Assembly (NCBI GenBank): GCA_031266495.1
Contig: JAISAX010000562.1
Coordinates: forward strand, 1-13,440
Source: Opitutaceae bacterium
Lineage (GTDB): Bacteria; Verrucomicrobiota; Verrucomicrobiae; Opitutales; Opitutaceae
Direction: 5' to 3'
DNA: 13,440 bases
Part shown: positions 1 to 6,116 of the stretch, piece by piece
Numbering within the stretch: position 1 is the first letter of the stretch
How the letters are laid out: each line of letters opens with the position of its first letter
Position numbers and translations under genes: made by a program
Notes under the pieces: generated by a model
Seen by the model: only the letters and a program-made list of their open reading frames with translations
What the model was told of the DNA's origin: nothing
Database searches by the model: none

Positions 1-27
1 GTGGAACGGGATTCCAGCCCGTGCCAC
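1..27. repeat. Imperfect intergenic palindrome
   Basis: Two 10-base arms, GTGGAACGGG and CCCGTGCCAC, face each other across a 7-base loop with one mismatched position. The sequence can fold as a hairpin on either strand, but no T-run follows it. GTGGCACGGG-type palindromes are, as I recall, dispersed intergenic repeats in Verrucomicrobiota and Planctomycetota genomes; that link is from memory. It may serve as a transcription boundary downstream of the minus-strand transpeptidase gene. Confidence 0.45.
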
Positions 28-88
28 GGCTTTGCTTACTACCTGTACACTTTTTGAGATGCGCCCTCGTCCATGCCGCCTCTCCCCT

Positions 89-622
89 TCACTCGATCCA
101 CACCAGATCGCCCGCGCGCACCTCTTCGTAAAGTCCGATGATCTCCAGGTTGCGCATGAGCACGCAGCCGTGGCTCATCGGAGTGCCGAGGTCGCTTTCC
201 TGGTTGGTGCCGTGGATGTAAACGAGCCGTTCCCAAGTATCGACATCGCCGCCCCGGTTGACTCCCGGTTCGAGACCGCGCAGGCGCAGGATGCGACTGG
301 TGATCAGGTTGGGACGCTGGTCGGCATCGGGCAGTTCGGAAAAATGGCGGCCAGTCGGGACGCGTCCCCTGAATACCATGCCGGGCGGCTGGCCGGCGCC
401 GATGCGTTCGGAAATTTCGTGCAGGCCGCGCGGCGTGCCGAGACTGTCCTTCACGTTGCACGGCGGGCGTCGCGAGGTGGATATTACAAAACTGCGGAGG
501 AGGTTTCCTCTCCGGAAAAACTGCAACGTCTGCGTGCCGATGCGCACAACCAGCAGCCGTTCTGCAGGCTTGATGCCGAGACGGCCGCTTGTTTGCATCA
601 CCCGTTCCCAAGGAGAATCCAT
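89..622 (-). CDS. L,D-transpeptidase (YkuD domain)
   Basis: This is a 177-residue YkuD-fold L,D-transpeptidase, an enzyme class that forms mDAP-mDAP (3-3) peptidoglycan cross-links or attaches proteins to the wall. The domain starts almost at once (ERLLVVRIGTQTLQFF) and ends in the family signature: HGTN at about residues 137-140, then SHGCVLMRN, with the catalytic Cys near residue 153 and its preceding His. No signal peptide or transmembrane helix is visible, which is odd for a periplasmic enzyme; the export signal may be missing, or a different start may be used. The start is uncertain. An ATG at 664 would overlap asd, one at 622 abuts the asd GTG, and one at 598 also leaves the whole domain intact; none has a strong Shine-Dalgarno. 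It diverges from asd, whose product feeds mDAP synthesis, so both genes touch peptidoglycan cross-linking. Confidence 0.88.
   Translation of the reverse strand: MDSPWERVMQTSGRLGIKPAERLLVVRIGTQTLQFFRRGNLLRSFVISTSRRPPCNVKDSLGTPRGLHEISERIGAGQPPGMVFRGRVPTGRHFSELPDADQRPNLITSRILRLRGLEPGVNRGGDVDTWERLVYIHGTNQESDLGTPMSHGCVLMRNLEIIGLYEEVRAGDLVWIE
610..615 (+). promoter_or_regulatory. Shine-Dalgarno that fixes the asd GTG start
   Basis: AAGGAG lies eight bases before the GTG at 624. It supports GTG 624 over upstream in-frame ATGs, which would add a long tail encoded antisense to the transpeptidase gene. Confidence 0.75.
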
Positions 623-623
623 C

Positions 624-1673
624 GTGAATAATTGTTTGCCAGTAGTCGGTATCGTCGGCGCCACGGGCGCCGTTGGTCAAGAGTTGGTCCGCCTCTTGCA
701 GGAGCGGAATTTTCCCATGAAGTCGCTGCGGCTTTTCGCCTCGGCGCGTTCGGCGGGCAAGGTCATCGAACGGGATGGCAGGAAATACACGGTGGAAGAG
801 GCGAAGCCGGGCGTGTTCGGGGGCGTGGATCTCGCGTTTTTCGCGGCGGGCGGCTCCGTGACGCGCGCGCTGGCCAGGGACGCCGTCGCCGCCGGCTGCG
901 TGGTCATCGACAAGAGTTCGGCGCTGCGCATGGATCCCGACATCCCGCTCGTCATCCCGGAGATCAATCCGGAAAAGCTGCGCACCCACAACGGCATCAT
1001 CGCCAACCCGAACTGTTCGACGGCCATCATGCTCATGGGGCTGTGGCCGCTGCACCAGGCGTTTGGCCTGAAGCGCGTGATCGTTTCCACCTACCAGTCC
1101 GTGTCCGGCACGGGCGCGGAGGCCGTTCGCGAGCTTGAGACGCAGATCCGGGCCTGGGCGAAGGGCGAACCGGTCGCGCACACGGTTTATCCGTACCAGA
1201 TCGCGTTCAATTGTATCCCGCAAATCGATACGTTTGACGCCACCGGCTACACCGGCGAGGAGACGAAGATGGCGCAGGAGAGCCGCAAGATCATGGGCCT
1301 GCCCGACCTGAAGGTGTCGGCCACCACGGTGCGCGTGCCGGTGGTGCGGGCGCACTCGGTTTCGGTGAGCGCGGAGTTCGGGCGTCCGGTGAGCGTTGAA
1401 AAAGCGCGCGCCGCGATCGAGGCGTTCCCGGGCGCGGTGCTCGTCGATGACGTGGCGAACAAAAAGTATCCGACGCCGCTCGATTTTGCCGAAAAGGTGA
1501 AGTGCGGCGTGGGTCGCCTGCGTATCGACACGGCATTCGACAACGGCCTCAGCTTCTGGGTCAGCGGCGACAATCTCTGGAAGGGCGCCGCGCTCAACGC
1601 CGTGCAGAACGCCGAGCTCATGATCCGCGAAGGCATCCTCCGACCGAACGCCGAGGCGGTCGCAGTCGGCTGA
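624..1673 (+). CDS. asd: Aspartate-semialdehyde dehydrogenase
   Basis: Asd reduces aspartyl-4-phosphate to aspartate-4-semialdehyde with NADPH in the cytoplasm. This is the branch point toward lysine/mDAP, threonine, methionine and isoleucine. The 349-residue product has the usual family length. The Rossmann nucleotide-binding loop GIVGATGAVGQELV is at residues 9-22. SSALRMD is near residue 98, and the nucleophilic cysteine is Cys131 in NPNCST. The SVSGTGAEAV block follows near 159, and the substrate-binding His is in VRAHS (about 244). The GTG start is supported by AAGGAG eight bases upstream and places the Rossmann motif at the usual N-terminal distance. The gene is divergent from the L,D-transpeptidase with essentially no intergenic space, so the two promoters must lie inside each other's coding sequence. 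A T8 tract at 1710-1717 downstream has no convincing hairpin before it. Confidence 0.97.
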   Translation: MNNCLPVVGIVGATGAVGQELVRLLQERNFPMKSLRLFASARSAGKVIERDGRKYTVEEAKPGVFGGVDLAFFAAGGSVTRALARDAVAAGCVVIDKSSALRMDPDIPLVIPEINPEKLRTHNGIIANPNCSTAIMLMGLWPLHQAFGLKRVIVSTYQSVSGTGAEAVRELETQIRAWAKGEPVAHTVYPYQIAFNCIPQIDTFDATGYTGEETKMAQESRKIMGLPDLKVSATTVRVPVVRAHSVSVSAEFGRPVSVEKARAAIEAFPGAVLVDDVANKKYPTPLDFAEKVKCGVGRLRIDTAFDNGLSFWVSGDNLWKGAALNAVQNAELMIREGILRPNAEAVAVG

Positions 1674-1717
1674 GGAGAAGGGTGGCGGTTCTGAAAATTC
1701 CGGACGGAGTTTTTTTT

Positions 1718-1735
1718 GACACGGAGGACACGGAG
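1718..1735. repeat. Tandem 9-mer GACACGGAG x2
   Basis: Two perfect copies of GACACGGAG follow a T8 run, with a looser GACACAGAG just after. ACACGGAGGACACGGAG-like strings are, from memory, common intergenic repeats in Verrucomicrobiota. No gene is visible between asd and the riboswitch (1674-1830). Confidence 0.5.
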
Positions 1736-1788
1736 CTCGGACACAGAGTTTTGGGAGGGCCGTCTGGCGTTATCGCACCATGGGATTT

Positions 1789-1816
1789 TTGACGAGTTCG
1801 GCCTCTTCCGCATGTT
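1789..1816 (+). promoter_or_regulatory. Possible promoter of the riboswitch leader
   Basis: TTGACG at 1789-1794 matches five of six bases of the sigma-70 -35 box. The best -10 at 16 bases' spacing is CATGTT (1811-1816), a poor match. It would start RNA a few bases before the first riboswitch hairpin, which is the only reason to list it. Confidence 0.3.
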
Positions 1817-1830
1817 GATGTTTTTCGGAT

Positions 1831-1877
1831 GTGAAGACGACTTCACTTCTCCTCACCGCATTCAGGGACGACCTTGG
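1831..1877 (+). promoter_or_regulatory. Guanidine-II riboswitch (mini-ykkC)
   Basis: Two short hairpins each carry the ACGA tetraloop that defines this class (ACGR loops). P1 is a perfect 6-bp stem, GTGAAG-ACGA-CTTCAC (1831-1846). P2 has ACGA at 1868-1871 on a stem 1862-1867/1872-1877 with two G-C pairs next to the loop and G-U, A-U, C-G and U-G pairs beyond. The linker is 15 bases. In the known class, two such hairpins dimerise loop to loop on binding guanidinium and expose the ribosome binding site of sugE/gdx or guanidine-degradation genes. Here the next open frame, 18 bases downstream, begins exactly like a SugE/Gdx exporter, which independently supports the call. No strong Shine-Dalgarno is visible between P2 and the ATG. 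With that gene truncated and the following gene convergent, the switch appears to control no intact gene. Confidence 0.82.
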
Positions 1878-1895
1878 CAATCTACCAGTCTTATC

Positions 1896-1967
1896 ATGCC
1901 CTGGATTCTTCTTGTTCTTGCGGGTTTGTTCGAAATCGTTTGGGCGGTCGGCCTCAAATTCGCCTGA
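1896..1967 (+). pseudogene. sugE: Truncated sugE/gdx guanidinium exporter (N-terminal fragment)
   Basis: The frame encodes 23 residues and then TGA. They match the first transmembrane helix of the small multidrug resistance Gdx/SugE subfamily. The sequence begins MPWILLVLAGLFEIVWAVGL, with the essential membrane glutamate at position 13 in LFE and a Lys at the helix end. A full protein has about 105 residues in four helices. I find no SugE-like hydrophobic helices in any frame of the next ~170 bases, so this looks like loss of the 3' end by deletion or replacement, not a point frameshift. The 1968-2136 gap up to the convergent opgD-like gene holds nothing I recognise. A functional single-helix peptide cannot be excluded but is unlikely. 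The intact riboswitch upstream suggests recent loss. Confidence 0.75.
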
Positions 1968-2136
1968 CAAGACGCCAGAATCCATGCGCCCGGTGGCCAC
2001 GTATCCGGCTTGCTCGGGCCAAGTGCCAAACCGCTGCCGTGCGCAACGATCTGGCCGCTTGAGCATTTACTGTGGAACCCATGTCGCGAGAACCGGAAAG
2101 TGCGGGATATGAGTCCGTCAAGGTCGGTGATCCCTG

Positions 2137-3726
2137 CTACGCCGGCTGGCTCCACTGGTAGAGCCAGGTTTCGCTGAGCGGCAGGCCGTCGGCATGCAGG
2201 TAAAGGCGCAGGTTGACCGGCTCGCGGACGTTTTTAATGGACTTCAGGTCAAACATGGCGCGATAGCCGTTGATCGAGGCGAGCGGGCGCGCCGAGGTGA
2301 TCTCGATTTCGCCATGCGAGGTGGTAATGGCCGGTTCGACCCGGGCATCCTTGCCCAGCATGGGCAGCGAGCCTCCCGCAAAATCGACCACGAATCGCCA
2401 GGATTCGTACGTGCGCTTGCGACCGACGACGCCGCCGATGCCTGTCCGCGTCTGCACCACGGTCGCCAGCGGGCTGCTCACCGGCATGACCGTGCCCCAG
2501 TGGAGGCGGTAACCGAACAACAGCTCCTCGCCGGCCTTCGGCGGAGTGGCGGGATTCCAGAAGGCGACGATGTTGTCGAAGGTCTCGTCTTCCGTGGGAA
2601 TCTCGACGAGCTGGACGGAGCCCTTGCCCCAATCGCCCCGCGGCTCGACCCAGAGGCTGGGGCGGCGGTCGTAAAAAACGCCGTCGTCCTGGTAGTGATC
2701 AAAATTGCGGTCGCGCTGGAGCAGGCCGAAACCGCGCGGGTTCTCGTCCGCATATGCGTTGAAACGCAGGGTAGCCGGATTGGTCAGCGGACGCCAGATC
2801 CACTCACCCGCGCCGGTCCACAAGGCGAGGCCGTCGGAATCGTGAATCTGCGGGCGCCAGTCGTTGGCCATGCGACGGTCATTGGCGCCACACTGGTACA
2901 TGCTGGTGAGGGGAGCGATGCCGATGCGCTCGATTTCCTTGCGCGGATAGAGCGCCGCGTCGAGGTCCATGACGAGCGTGCCGCCGGGCATTATATCGAA
3001 ACGATACGCCCCGGTCACACTCGGCGAATCGAGCAGGGCGTAAACAGTCACCTTGCTCGAATCGCTGGCGGGAGGCTCGAACCAGAAGGACGTGAAGCGG
3101 GGGAACTCCTCCGGGCGGTCCATGCCGCAATCGATGGCGAGGCCGCGGGCGGAAAGGCCATATTGCATCTCGGCCCCCACCGCCCGGAAGTAACTCGCCC
3201 CGAGAAAGGCGGCGACATCGCGCTGCCAGTCGGTATGGAAATTGAGGCGGAAGCCGGCAAAGCCAGGATCCGGCGGCAAGGCGGCTTCGTCGAGTCCGCT
3301 CTTGCCGTAGTCGAACATCGCCGGGTCGTAGGCAATTTCCCGAGCCACCCCGTCACGCAGATCGTAGAGATGCACGGCATGGTGCGTGAAAAGGCCGAGG
3401 TGGAAAAACTTCGCGCGAAATTTCGCATCGGTTTTGTTCCAGAGCGCATAATCGTCGCGATAACGGATGGCCTGGTACTGGTCCCAGTCGAGGGCCTTCA
3501 CGCTGTCCGGCAGCCGGTCTTCCGGGGGACGCCAGGCGGCGTCGGCGAGGGTGCGGGCGTGGCCCTTGAGCCAGGCGTAGCTGAAGGGCTGTGCCTTCCC
3601 GATGTGCCGCGTCCCGGAGTCGGTGGCCGGAGCCGACGACGCACCGGCCGCTGCGACGGGAAGCTTGAGAAAGGAAAGGCCGACAAGTCCCAGGCCGGAT
3701 GTTTTCAGGAATTCGCGACGTTTCAT
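2137..3726 (-). CDS. opgD: OpgD/OpgG-family periplasmic glucan protein
   Basis: This 529-residue protein belongs to the MdoG/OpgG-OpgD family, which acts in the periplasm on osmoregulated beta-1,2-glucan backbones; the family is now also classed as glycoside hydrolase GH186. The N-terminus is a twin-arginine signal (KRREFLKTSG, then a hydrophobic stretch ending AAAGA), as in E. coli OpgD and unlike the Sec-exported OpgG. Family blocks appear in order: FFHLGLF near 107, FLGASYFRAV at 174-183, QYGLSARGLAID at 188-199, FTSFWFEP at 211, PQIHDSDGL near 292-300, RGFGLLQRDRNFDHYQDD at 331-348, RPSLWVEP at 355-362 and GKGSVQLVEIPT at 367-378. Length and motif order look complete. No glycosyltransferase opgH is adjacent, so this is a lone family member. 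The start at 3726 opens directly on the Tat motif but lacks a clear Shine-Dalgarno. Assigning OpgD rather than OpgG rests on the Tat signal and motif resemblance. Confidence 0.93.
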   Translation of the reverse strand: MKRREFLKTSGLGLVGLSFLKLPVAAAGASSAPATDSGTRHIGKAQPFSYAWLKGHARTLADAAWRPPEDRLPDSVKALDWDQYQAIRYRDDYALWNKTDAKFRAKFFHLGLFTHHAVHLYDLRDGVAREIAYDPAMFDYGKSGLDEAALPPDPGFAGFRLNFHTDWQRDVAAFLGASYFRAVGAEMQYGLSARGLAIDCGMDRPEEFPRFTSFWFEPPASDSSKVTVYALLDSPSVTGAYRFDIMPGGTLVMDLDAALYPRKEIERIGIAPLTSMYQCGANDRRMANDWRPQIHDSDGLALWTGAGEWIWRPLTNPATLRFNAYADENPRGFGLLQRDRNFDHYQDDGVFYDRRPSLWVEPRGDWGKGSVQLVEIPTEDETFDNIVAFWNPATPPKAGEELLFGYRLHWGTVMPVSSPLATVVQTRTGIGGVVGRKRTYESWRFVVDFAGGSLPMLGKDARVEPAITTSHGEIEITSARPLASINGYRAMFDLKSIKNVREPVNLRLYLHADGLPLSETWLYQWSQPA

Positions 3727-3793
3727 CGGGGCACTGTATCAGCCGGAATGGCGATTGGTTCACGCCGAAAATTGCGGCAAGGCCGTCCTCGAC

Positions 3794-3968
3794 ATGACCT
3801 GGATGATCCCCGATCCGGTCTCGACGGCATCCATCCCGATCCCGATGCCCGACCCTGTCCCGCCAAACCTCGTCTTCCCCAACCAGACGGCCAAAGCTGC
3901 CTCCGGCGTCGATGTCAGCCGCACTCTCACGATCCGCGTGGCCAGAGGCACGCTCGCCGGGTGCAACC
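3794..3968 (+). pseudogene. 5' fragment of a host gene split by the transposon
   Basis: A frame with strong G/C third-position bias runs from at least 3728 up to the left end of the element; the first ATG is at 3794, and a TTG at 3758 is another possible start. The peptide is proline-rich (DPVPPNLVFPNQ) and then strand-like (SRTLTIRVARGTLAG). It stops making sense exactly where the element's TGACTCGG end begins. Its frame continues into 12038-12281 once the element and a short target duplication are removed, giving one protein of about 136 residues. I do not recognise the family, and no signal peptide or catalytic motif is visible. The gene starts very close to the divergent opgD-like gene, so the 5' end may itself be degraded. 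Confidence 0.5.
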
Positions 3969-4067
3969 TGACTCGGCGAAATGCACGAAAAGGGTGGAAA
4001 CGCCTTGATTTCGCTGGAATCGGCTGGAATTCGGGCGAAAATCCGCTTGGTGAAAATGAATGGGGTC
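3969..4067 (+). repeat. Left end: terminal repeat and subterminal transposase-site array
   Basis: The end carries the 13-bp terminal repeat TGACTCGGCGAAA, then a GAAAAGGGT site that matches GAATTGGGT at the same offset in the right end. It also has two GCTGGAAT copies exactly 10 bases apart (4013-4020, 4023-4030), one helical turn. At 4054-4067 lies a 14-bp perfect AAATGAATGGGGTC shared, inverted, with the right end. GAAAATCCGC also occurs twice (4037-4046, 4092-4101). This fits a Mu attL-like array; that the transposase binds these sites is inferred. Confidence 0.7.
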
Positions 4068-4097
4068 TGTTGGGGGTCTTGCGAAAGGGTTGAAAAT

Positions 4098-4127
4098 CCG
4101 CGCAATCTTTGTGGGGGACTTGCGCGG
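4098..4127 (-). terminator. Bidirectional intrinsic terminator-like hairpin
   Basis: CCGCGCAA (4098-4105) pairs perfectly with TTGCGCGG (4120-4127) across a 14-base loop. On the minus strand the stem is followed by ATTTT, and on the plus strand by GTTTT. It lies 31 bases beyond the stop of the minus-strand HTH gene, the right position to end that transcript before it crosses the element's left end. The short T-runs make it only moderately convincing. Confidence 0.5.
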
Positions 4128-4158
4128 GTTTTGCCAGATGCTGAGGCGGGGGGCGTGA

Positions 4159-4545
4159 TTATTTTTCGCCTGTGTCTCGGAGACGCTCGAACTCGGAGGC
4201 GGCGATGTAGATGATCCTGGGGCCGCGACGTTCCCACTTGTCGGAAGGGATGACGCCGGTGGCCATCCAACAGTAGATGGTGCGAGTGGAGACACCGAGG
4301 GCGCGAGCGAGTTGGGAGGCACGCATCCATGCGACGGGCTTGTCTGTTTGGACGATCTTGAAGGTGGGGTTGCCGCGGTCATCGGCTCCGGTTTTGACGA
4401 CCTGTGTCGTGGGGACGTAGGTGAGCTTGGCTGGGTCGTTGTCGCGTGGGGCTCGCGGCTTGGCGGGAGCGGCGAGCGCCGGCTTGCAGGGGCTTTGGCC
4501 CGGTTTGCGTGTGGTTTTGGCGGTTTTGGCTGTCGTCTTGGACAT
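4159..4545 (-). CDS. Excisionase/MerR-like HTH protein, left-end copy
   Basis: The 128-residue protein has a basic Lys/Ala/Pro-rich tail (residues 1-35), a linker (DPAKLTYVP), and a C-terminal winged-HTH-like domain. Its core, ASQLARALGVSTRTIYCWM, spans about residues 76-94 and is followed by GVIPSDKWERRGPRIIYI. This layout matches excisionase/HTH_17 proteins, which bind DNA as architectural factors or regulators. It is a clear paralog of the protein at 11574-11870: 38 of 59 aligned C-terminal residues are identical, and both share a DPAxLT stretch. The two genes sit near opposite ends of the element and point outward. The left copy alone has the long basic tail. A role in binding the ends or in regulating transcription is inference; no integrase is present for it to serve as a classical Xis. 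Confidence 0.8.
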   Translation of the reverse strand: MSKTTAKTAKTTRKPGQSPCKPALAAPAKPRAPRDNDPAKLTYVPTTQVVKTGADDRGNPTFKIVQTDKPVAWMRASQLARALGVSTRTIYCWMATGVIPSDKWERRGPRIIYIAASEFERLRDTGEK

Positions 4546-4562
4546 TCCGTGTATTTAACGCG

Positions 4563-4668
4563 AATCACGCATCACGGACATTGTATGCCGTTCGTAATGT
4601 GTGTGTTGTGCGTAAATCACGCATTCACCAAATTAGAACGATGCTAAAAAGTGCACCATTGTGCACAA
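4563..4668. promoter_or_regulatory. Repeat-rich control region upstream of the left HTH gene
   Basis: This stretch is more AT-rich than its surroundings. AATCACGCAT occurs twice (4563-4572, 4615-4624). The second copy sits in a dyad, TGCGT-AAATC-ACGCA (4609-4623). GTGCAC occurs twice exactly 10 bases apart (4651-4656, 4661-4666), the latter inside the palindrome TTGTGCACAA. These look like operator half-sites for leftward transcription of the HTH gene starting at 4545. No strong -35/-10 pair stands out; TACAAT on the minus strand is a weak candidate -10. Confidence 0.45.
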
Positions 4669-4700
4669 AATTAGCCTATTTCATAAATAAGGGCAGCAAA

Positions 4701-4719
4701 TGTCTCCCATTGGGAGACA
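4701..4719. repeat. 19-bp perfect palindrome
   Basis: TGTCTCCCA and TGGGAGACA flank a single central T. A run of A follows on the plus strand, so on the minus strand the T-run precedes the hairpin. That is the wrong order for a classical terminator of the repressor gene ending at 4753. It could be an operator, or a hairpin limiting leftward read-through. Confidence 0.5.
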
Positions 4720-4752
4720 AAAAAATGGGCAAAGGGGTTGGCGTTGGGGAGG

Positions 4753-5292
4753 CTATTCCTTGGGGGGAGGGGGAGGACGGAACAGTCTCGCCAGATTTTC
4801 GAATATTCGCCTTTGCTCGGCGGCAAATCGCTGGAAATTCGCCGTAGCTTTTTGATGGTATTGAATAATGGCACTGCGCGCTGCCTCCGCGATTTCAGGG
4901 GATTTTTCTCCGATCTTCCGAAGCCTTTCTAACGTCTCGATAAACTCTTTAGTCTCCTCCGGTTCTTCTGTCGCGATTCGCACCCAGTCTTCATCGGTCA
5001 GCTCATCCATCGTCTTTTTGTCAAAGGCTTCGCGTTCAGCAGGCGTCAACGGTGGCAATGTGAGTGCTGTCCGAGGCAGATTCGGCACCTGTTTCTTTGG
5101 TAAAATGCCCGCTGCCATTTCAGCAGACTCTAGTTTTCGCCAAGCCTTCGCAGAGATTGGATACCGTCCAGTCCGATATCCCATGAGTGAATCGCGAGAG
5201 AGATTCAGCCGATCAGTTAGCTCGGCAATACGAATGCCCAGATGGTGAGCCAATGCATCGGTCCGGTCCGAAAAGTCAGAATTATCGTCCAT
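4753..5292 (-). CDS. Putative cI-like repressor of the element
   Basis: The 179-residue protein has an N-terminal Cro/C1-type HTH (about residues 11-58; LGIRIAELTDRLNLSRDSLMGYRTGRYPIS). A Pro-rich hinge follows near 70-83, then a long charged helical region rich in Glu/Arg (about 85-170), and a tail of five prolines. Unlike cI of lambda, there is no S24 peptidase domain, so induction by RecA-driven cleavage is not expected. The gene is transcribed divergently from the rightward operon, and its start codon lies within the first of a set of GGTCNGATTT repeats. This is the position of the repressor gene c in Mu-like elements. Function as immunity repressor is inferred from domain and context. 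The long helical C-terminus may mediate oligomerisation. Confidence 0.7.
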   Translation of the reverse strand: MDDNSDFSDRTDALAHHLGIRIAELTDRLNLSRDSLMGYRTGRYPISAKAWRKLESAEMAAGILPKKQVPNLPRTALTLPPLTPAEREAFDKKTMDELTDEDWVRIATEEPEETKEFIETLERLRKIGEKSPEIAEAARSAIIQYHQKATANFQRFAAEQRRIFENLARLFRPPPPPKE

Positions 5293-5384
5293 TTGGTCAG
5301 ATTTTTATTGATCGGTCCGATTTGGTCCGATTTGCTGTCATCATCATGCAGGCAACTATGAAGAACCCAACCCAAATCAGACCG
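5293..5384. promoter_or_regulatory. Operator-like repeat array of the divergent genetic switch
   Basis: Three direct 12-mers, TTGGTCAGATTT (5293-5304), TCGGTCCGATTT (5312-5323) and TTGGTCCGATTT (5322-5333), follow the consensus YGGTCMGATTT. An inverted copy, AAATCAGACCG (5374-5384), lies inside the first rightward gene. A partial GGTCCGGTCCG lies in the repressor coding region at 5260-5270. The copies cover the entire gap between the divergent repressor and Ner-like genes, as operators of a lysogeny switch would. Clear sigma-70 boxes are not visible. Confidence 0.65.
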
Positions 5385-5552
5385 CCCGGAAACCCTAAAA
5401 CTATGTTTCCCCTGCTTTGTGCAGCGGCGACATCATTCGGAATACATCGAGGCACACTCTATCGTGTGCTGAAGGGTCAATTCCCCGACCACCACAACTA
5501 CGCCGCCCGCTATCGCGCCTTCGTCCGTCAGCATGGGGAGGTGCAATCATGA
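5346..5552 (+). CDS. Small Ner/Cro-like HTH protein
   Basis: A 68-residue basic protein whose core (about residues 22-60; CAAATSFGIHRGTLYRVLKG then ARYRAFV) reads as a single helix-turn-helix of the phage Cro/Ner kind. It is the first gene of the rightward operon and diverges from the cI-like repressor, matching ner in Mu. The start is ATG 5346, with a second in-frame ATG at 5358; upstream extension would run antisense through the repressor gene, so it is rejected. Its stop overlaps the next start as ATGA, implying translational coupling. Repression of early transcription is inferred. Confidence 0.7.
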   Translation: MQATMKNPTQIRPPGNPKTMFPLLCAAATSFGIHRGTLYRVLKGQFPDHHNYAARYRAFVRQHGEVQS

Positions 5553-5797
5553 GCACTGAGGTCCGCATCCACTTGGAAGACTGTGTCGGCGAAGTGGACA
5601 GCCTTCTACGCCTTATCTGCGACTCCTACCAAGAGGAGATCGGGACTTCCACTGCCACCACCGACCGCTTCATCGTAGGGCTTACGATCCTGCGTCAAGG
5701 CGCGATGGAGCGCCTGCGCAACGCCGCTGACGCCATAATTGATGAGCACTTCAAGCTCACCGCCGCTGCTTGCGAGGGGAAGGGAGGCCGCAAATGA
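5549..5797 (+). CDS. Small helical protein of unknown function (early gene)
   Basis: An 82-residue, mostly helical protein that I do not recognise. It is acidic in the N-terminal half (EDCVGEVDSL) and ends in a basic KGGRK. The start is set by the ATGA overlap with the preceding HTH gene, and its own stop overlaps the next start the same way. G/C third-position bias and tight coupling on both sides support a real gene. Confidence 0.65.
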   Translation: MSTEVRIHLEDCVGEVDSLLRLICDSYQEEIGTSTATTDRFIVGLTILRQGAMERLRNAADAIIDEHFKLTAAACEGKGGRK

Positions 5798-6069
5798 CAG
5801 CCGGAGACATTATCCCCCTCATCATTGCGTTGTGCATGCTCGCCACGGCCATCCTCATTTACCGGTGTCCGCCGCACGATCCAGACGGCGTGGGCGTCGA
5901 TCTCTCCGGACAGGGCCGCGAGCCGAAGCCGGAGACGCCGTCCCGCCTGCCTCCCAGCGAGGCCACCGTCGAGGCCTTTCTCCGCGAAGGCATCGAGCGC
6001 CACAAGCGCCTGCGCGCCCTCGGCGTCGATATTTCCGACCACAGAGACACCGAGGGCACACCCATCTAG
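5794..6069 (+). CDS. Small single-pass membrane protein
   Basis: The 91-residue product has one N-terminal transmembrane segment (about residues 6-23, IIPLIIALCMLATAILIY). A polar, charged tail follows (FLREGIERHKRLRALGVDIS near the C-terminus). The start ATG 5794 overlaps the previous stop and has AGGGAGG just upstream, so the longer frame from 5770 is not preferred. I do not recognise a family. Small membrane proteins in early regions of temperate phages often act in exclusion, but nothing here shows that. Confidence 0.62.
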   Translation: MTAGDIIPLIIALCMLATAILIYRCPPHDPDGVGVDLSGQGREPKPETPSRLPPSEATVEAFLREGIERHKRLRALGVDISDHRDTEGTPI

Positions 6070-6116
6070 CCATCCTCCTCTCACCCGCAACCCGTATCCA
6101 CAACATCACTATCACC

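Noticed and set aside
39..1355. 438-residue minus-strand open frame across asd and the transpeptidase
   Set aside because: It is rich in Arg/His/Pro with no domain, and it overlaps two well-supported genes; a high-GC shadow.
1896..2112. sugE as merely frameshifted rather than truncated
   Set aside because: All three plus frames after 1967 lack the hydrophobic helices of SMR proteins, so the rest of the gene is not present in another frame.
2194..4008. 604-residue plus-strand open frame antisense to the opgD-like gene
   Set aside because: The minus-strand frame has a Tat signal and full OpgD motifs; the plus frame shows none and has shadow composition.
4701..4725. Palindrome plus A7 as a terminator of the repressor gene
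   Set aside because: For leftward transcription the T-run comes before the stem, the reverse of an intrinsic terminator.
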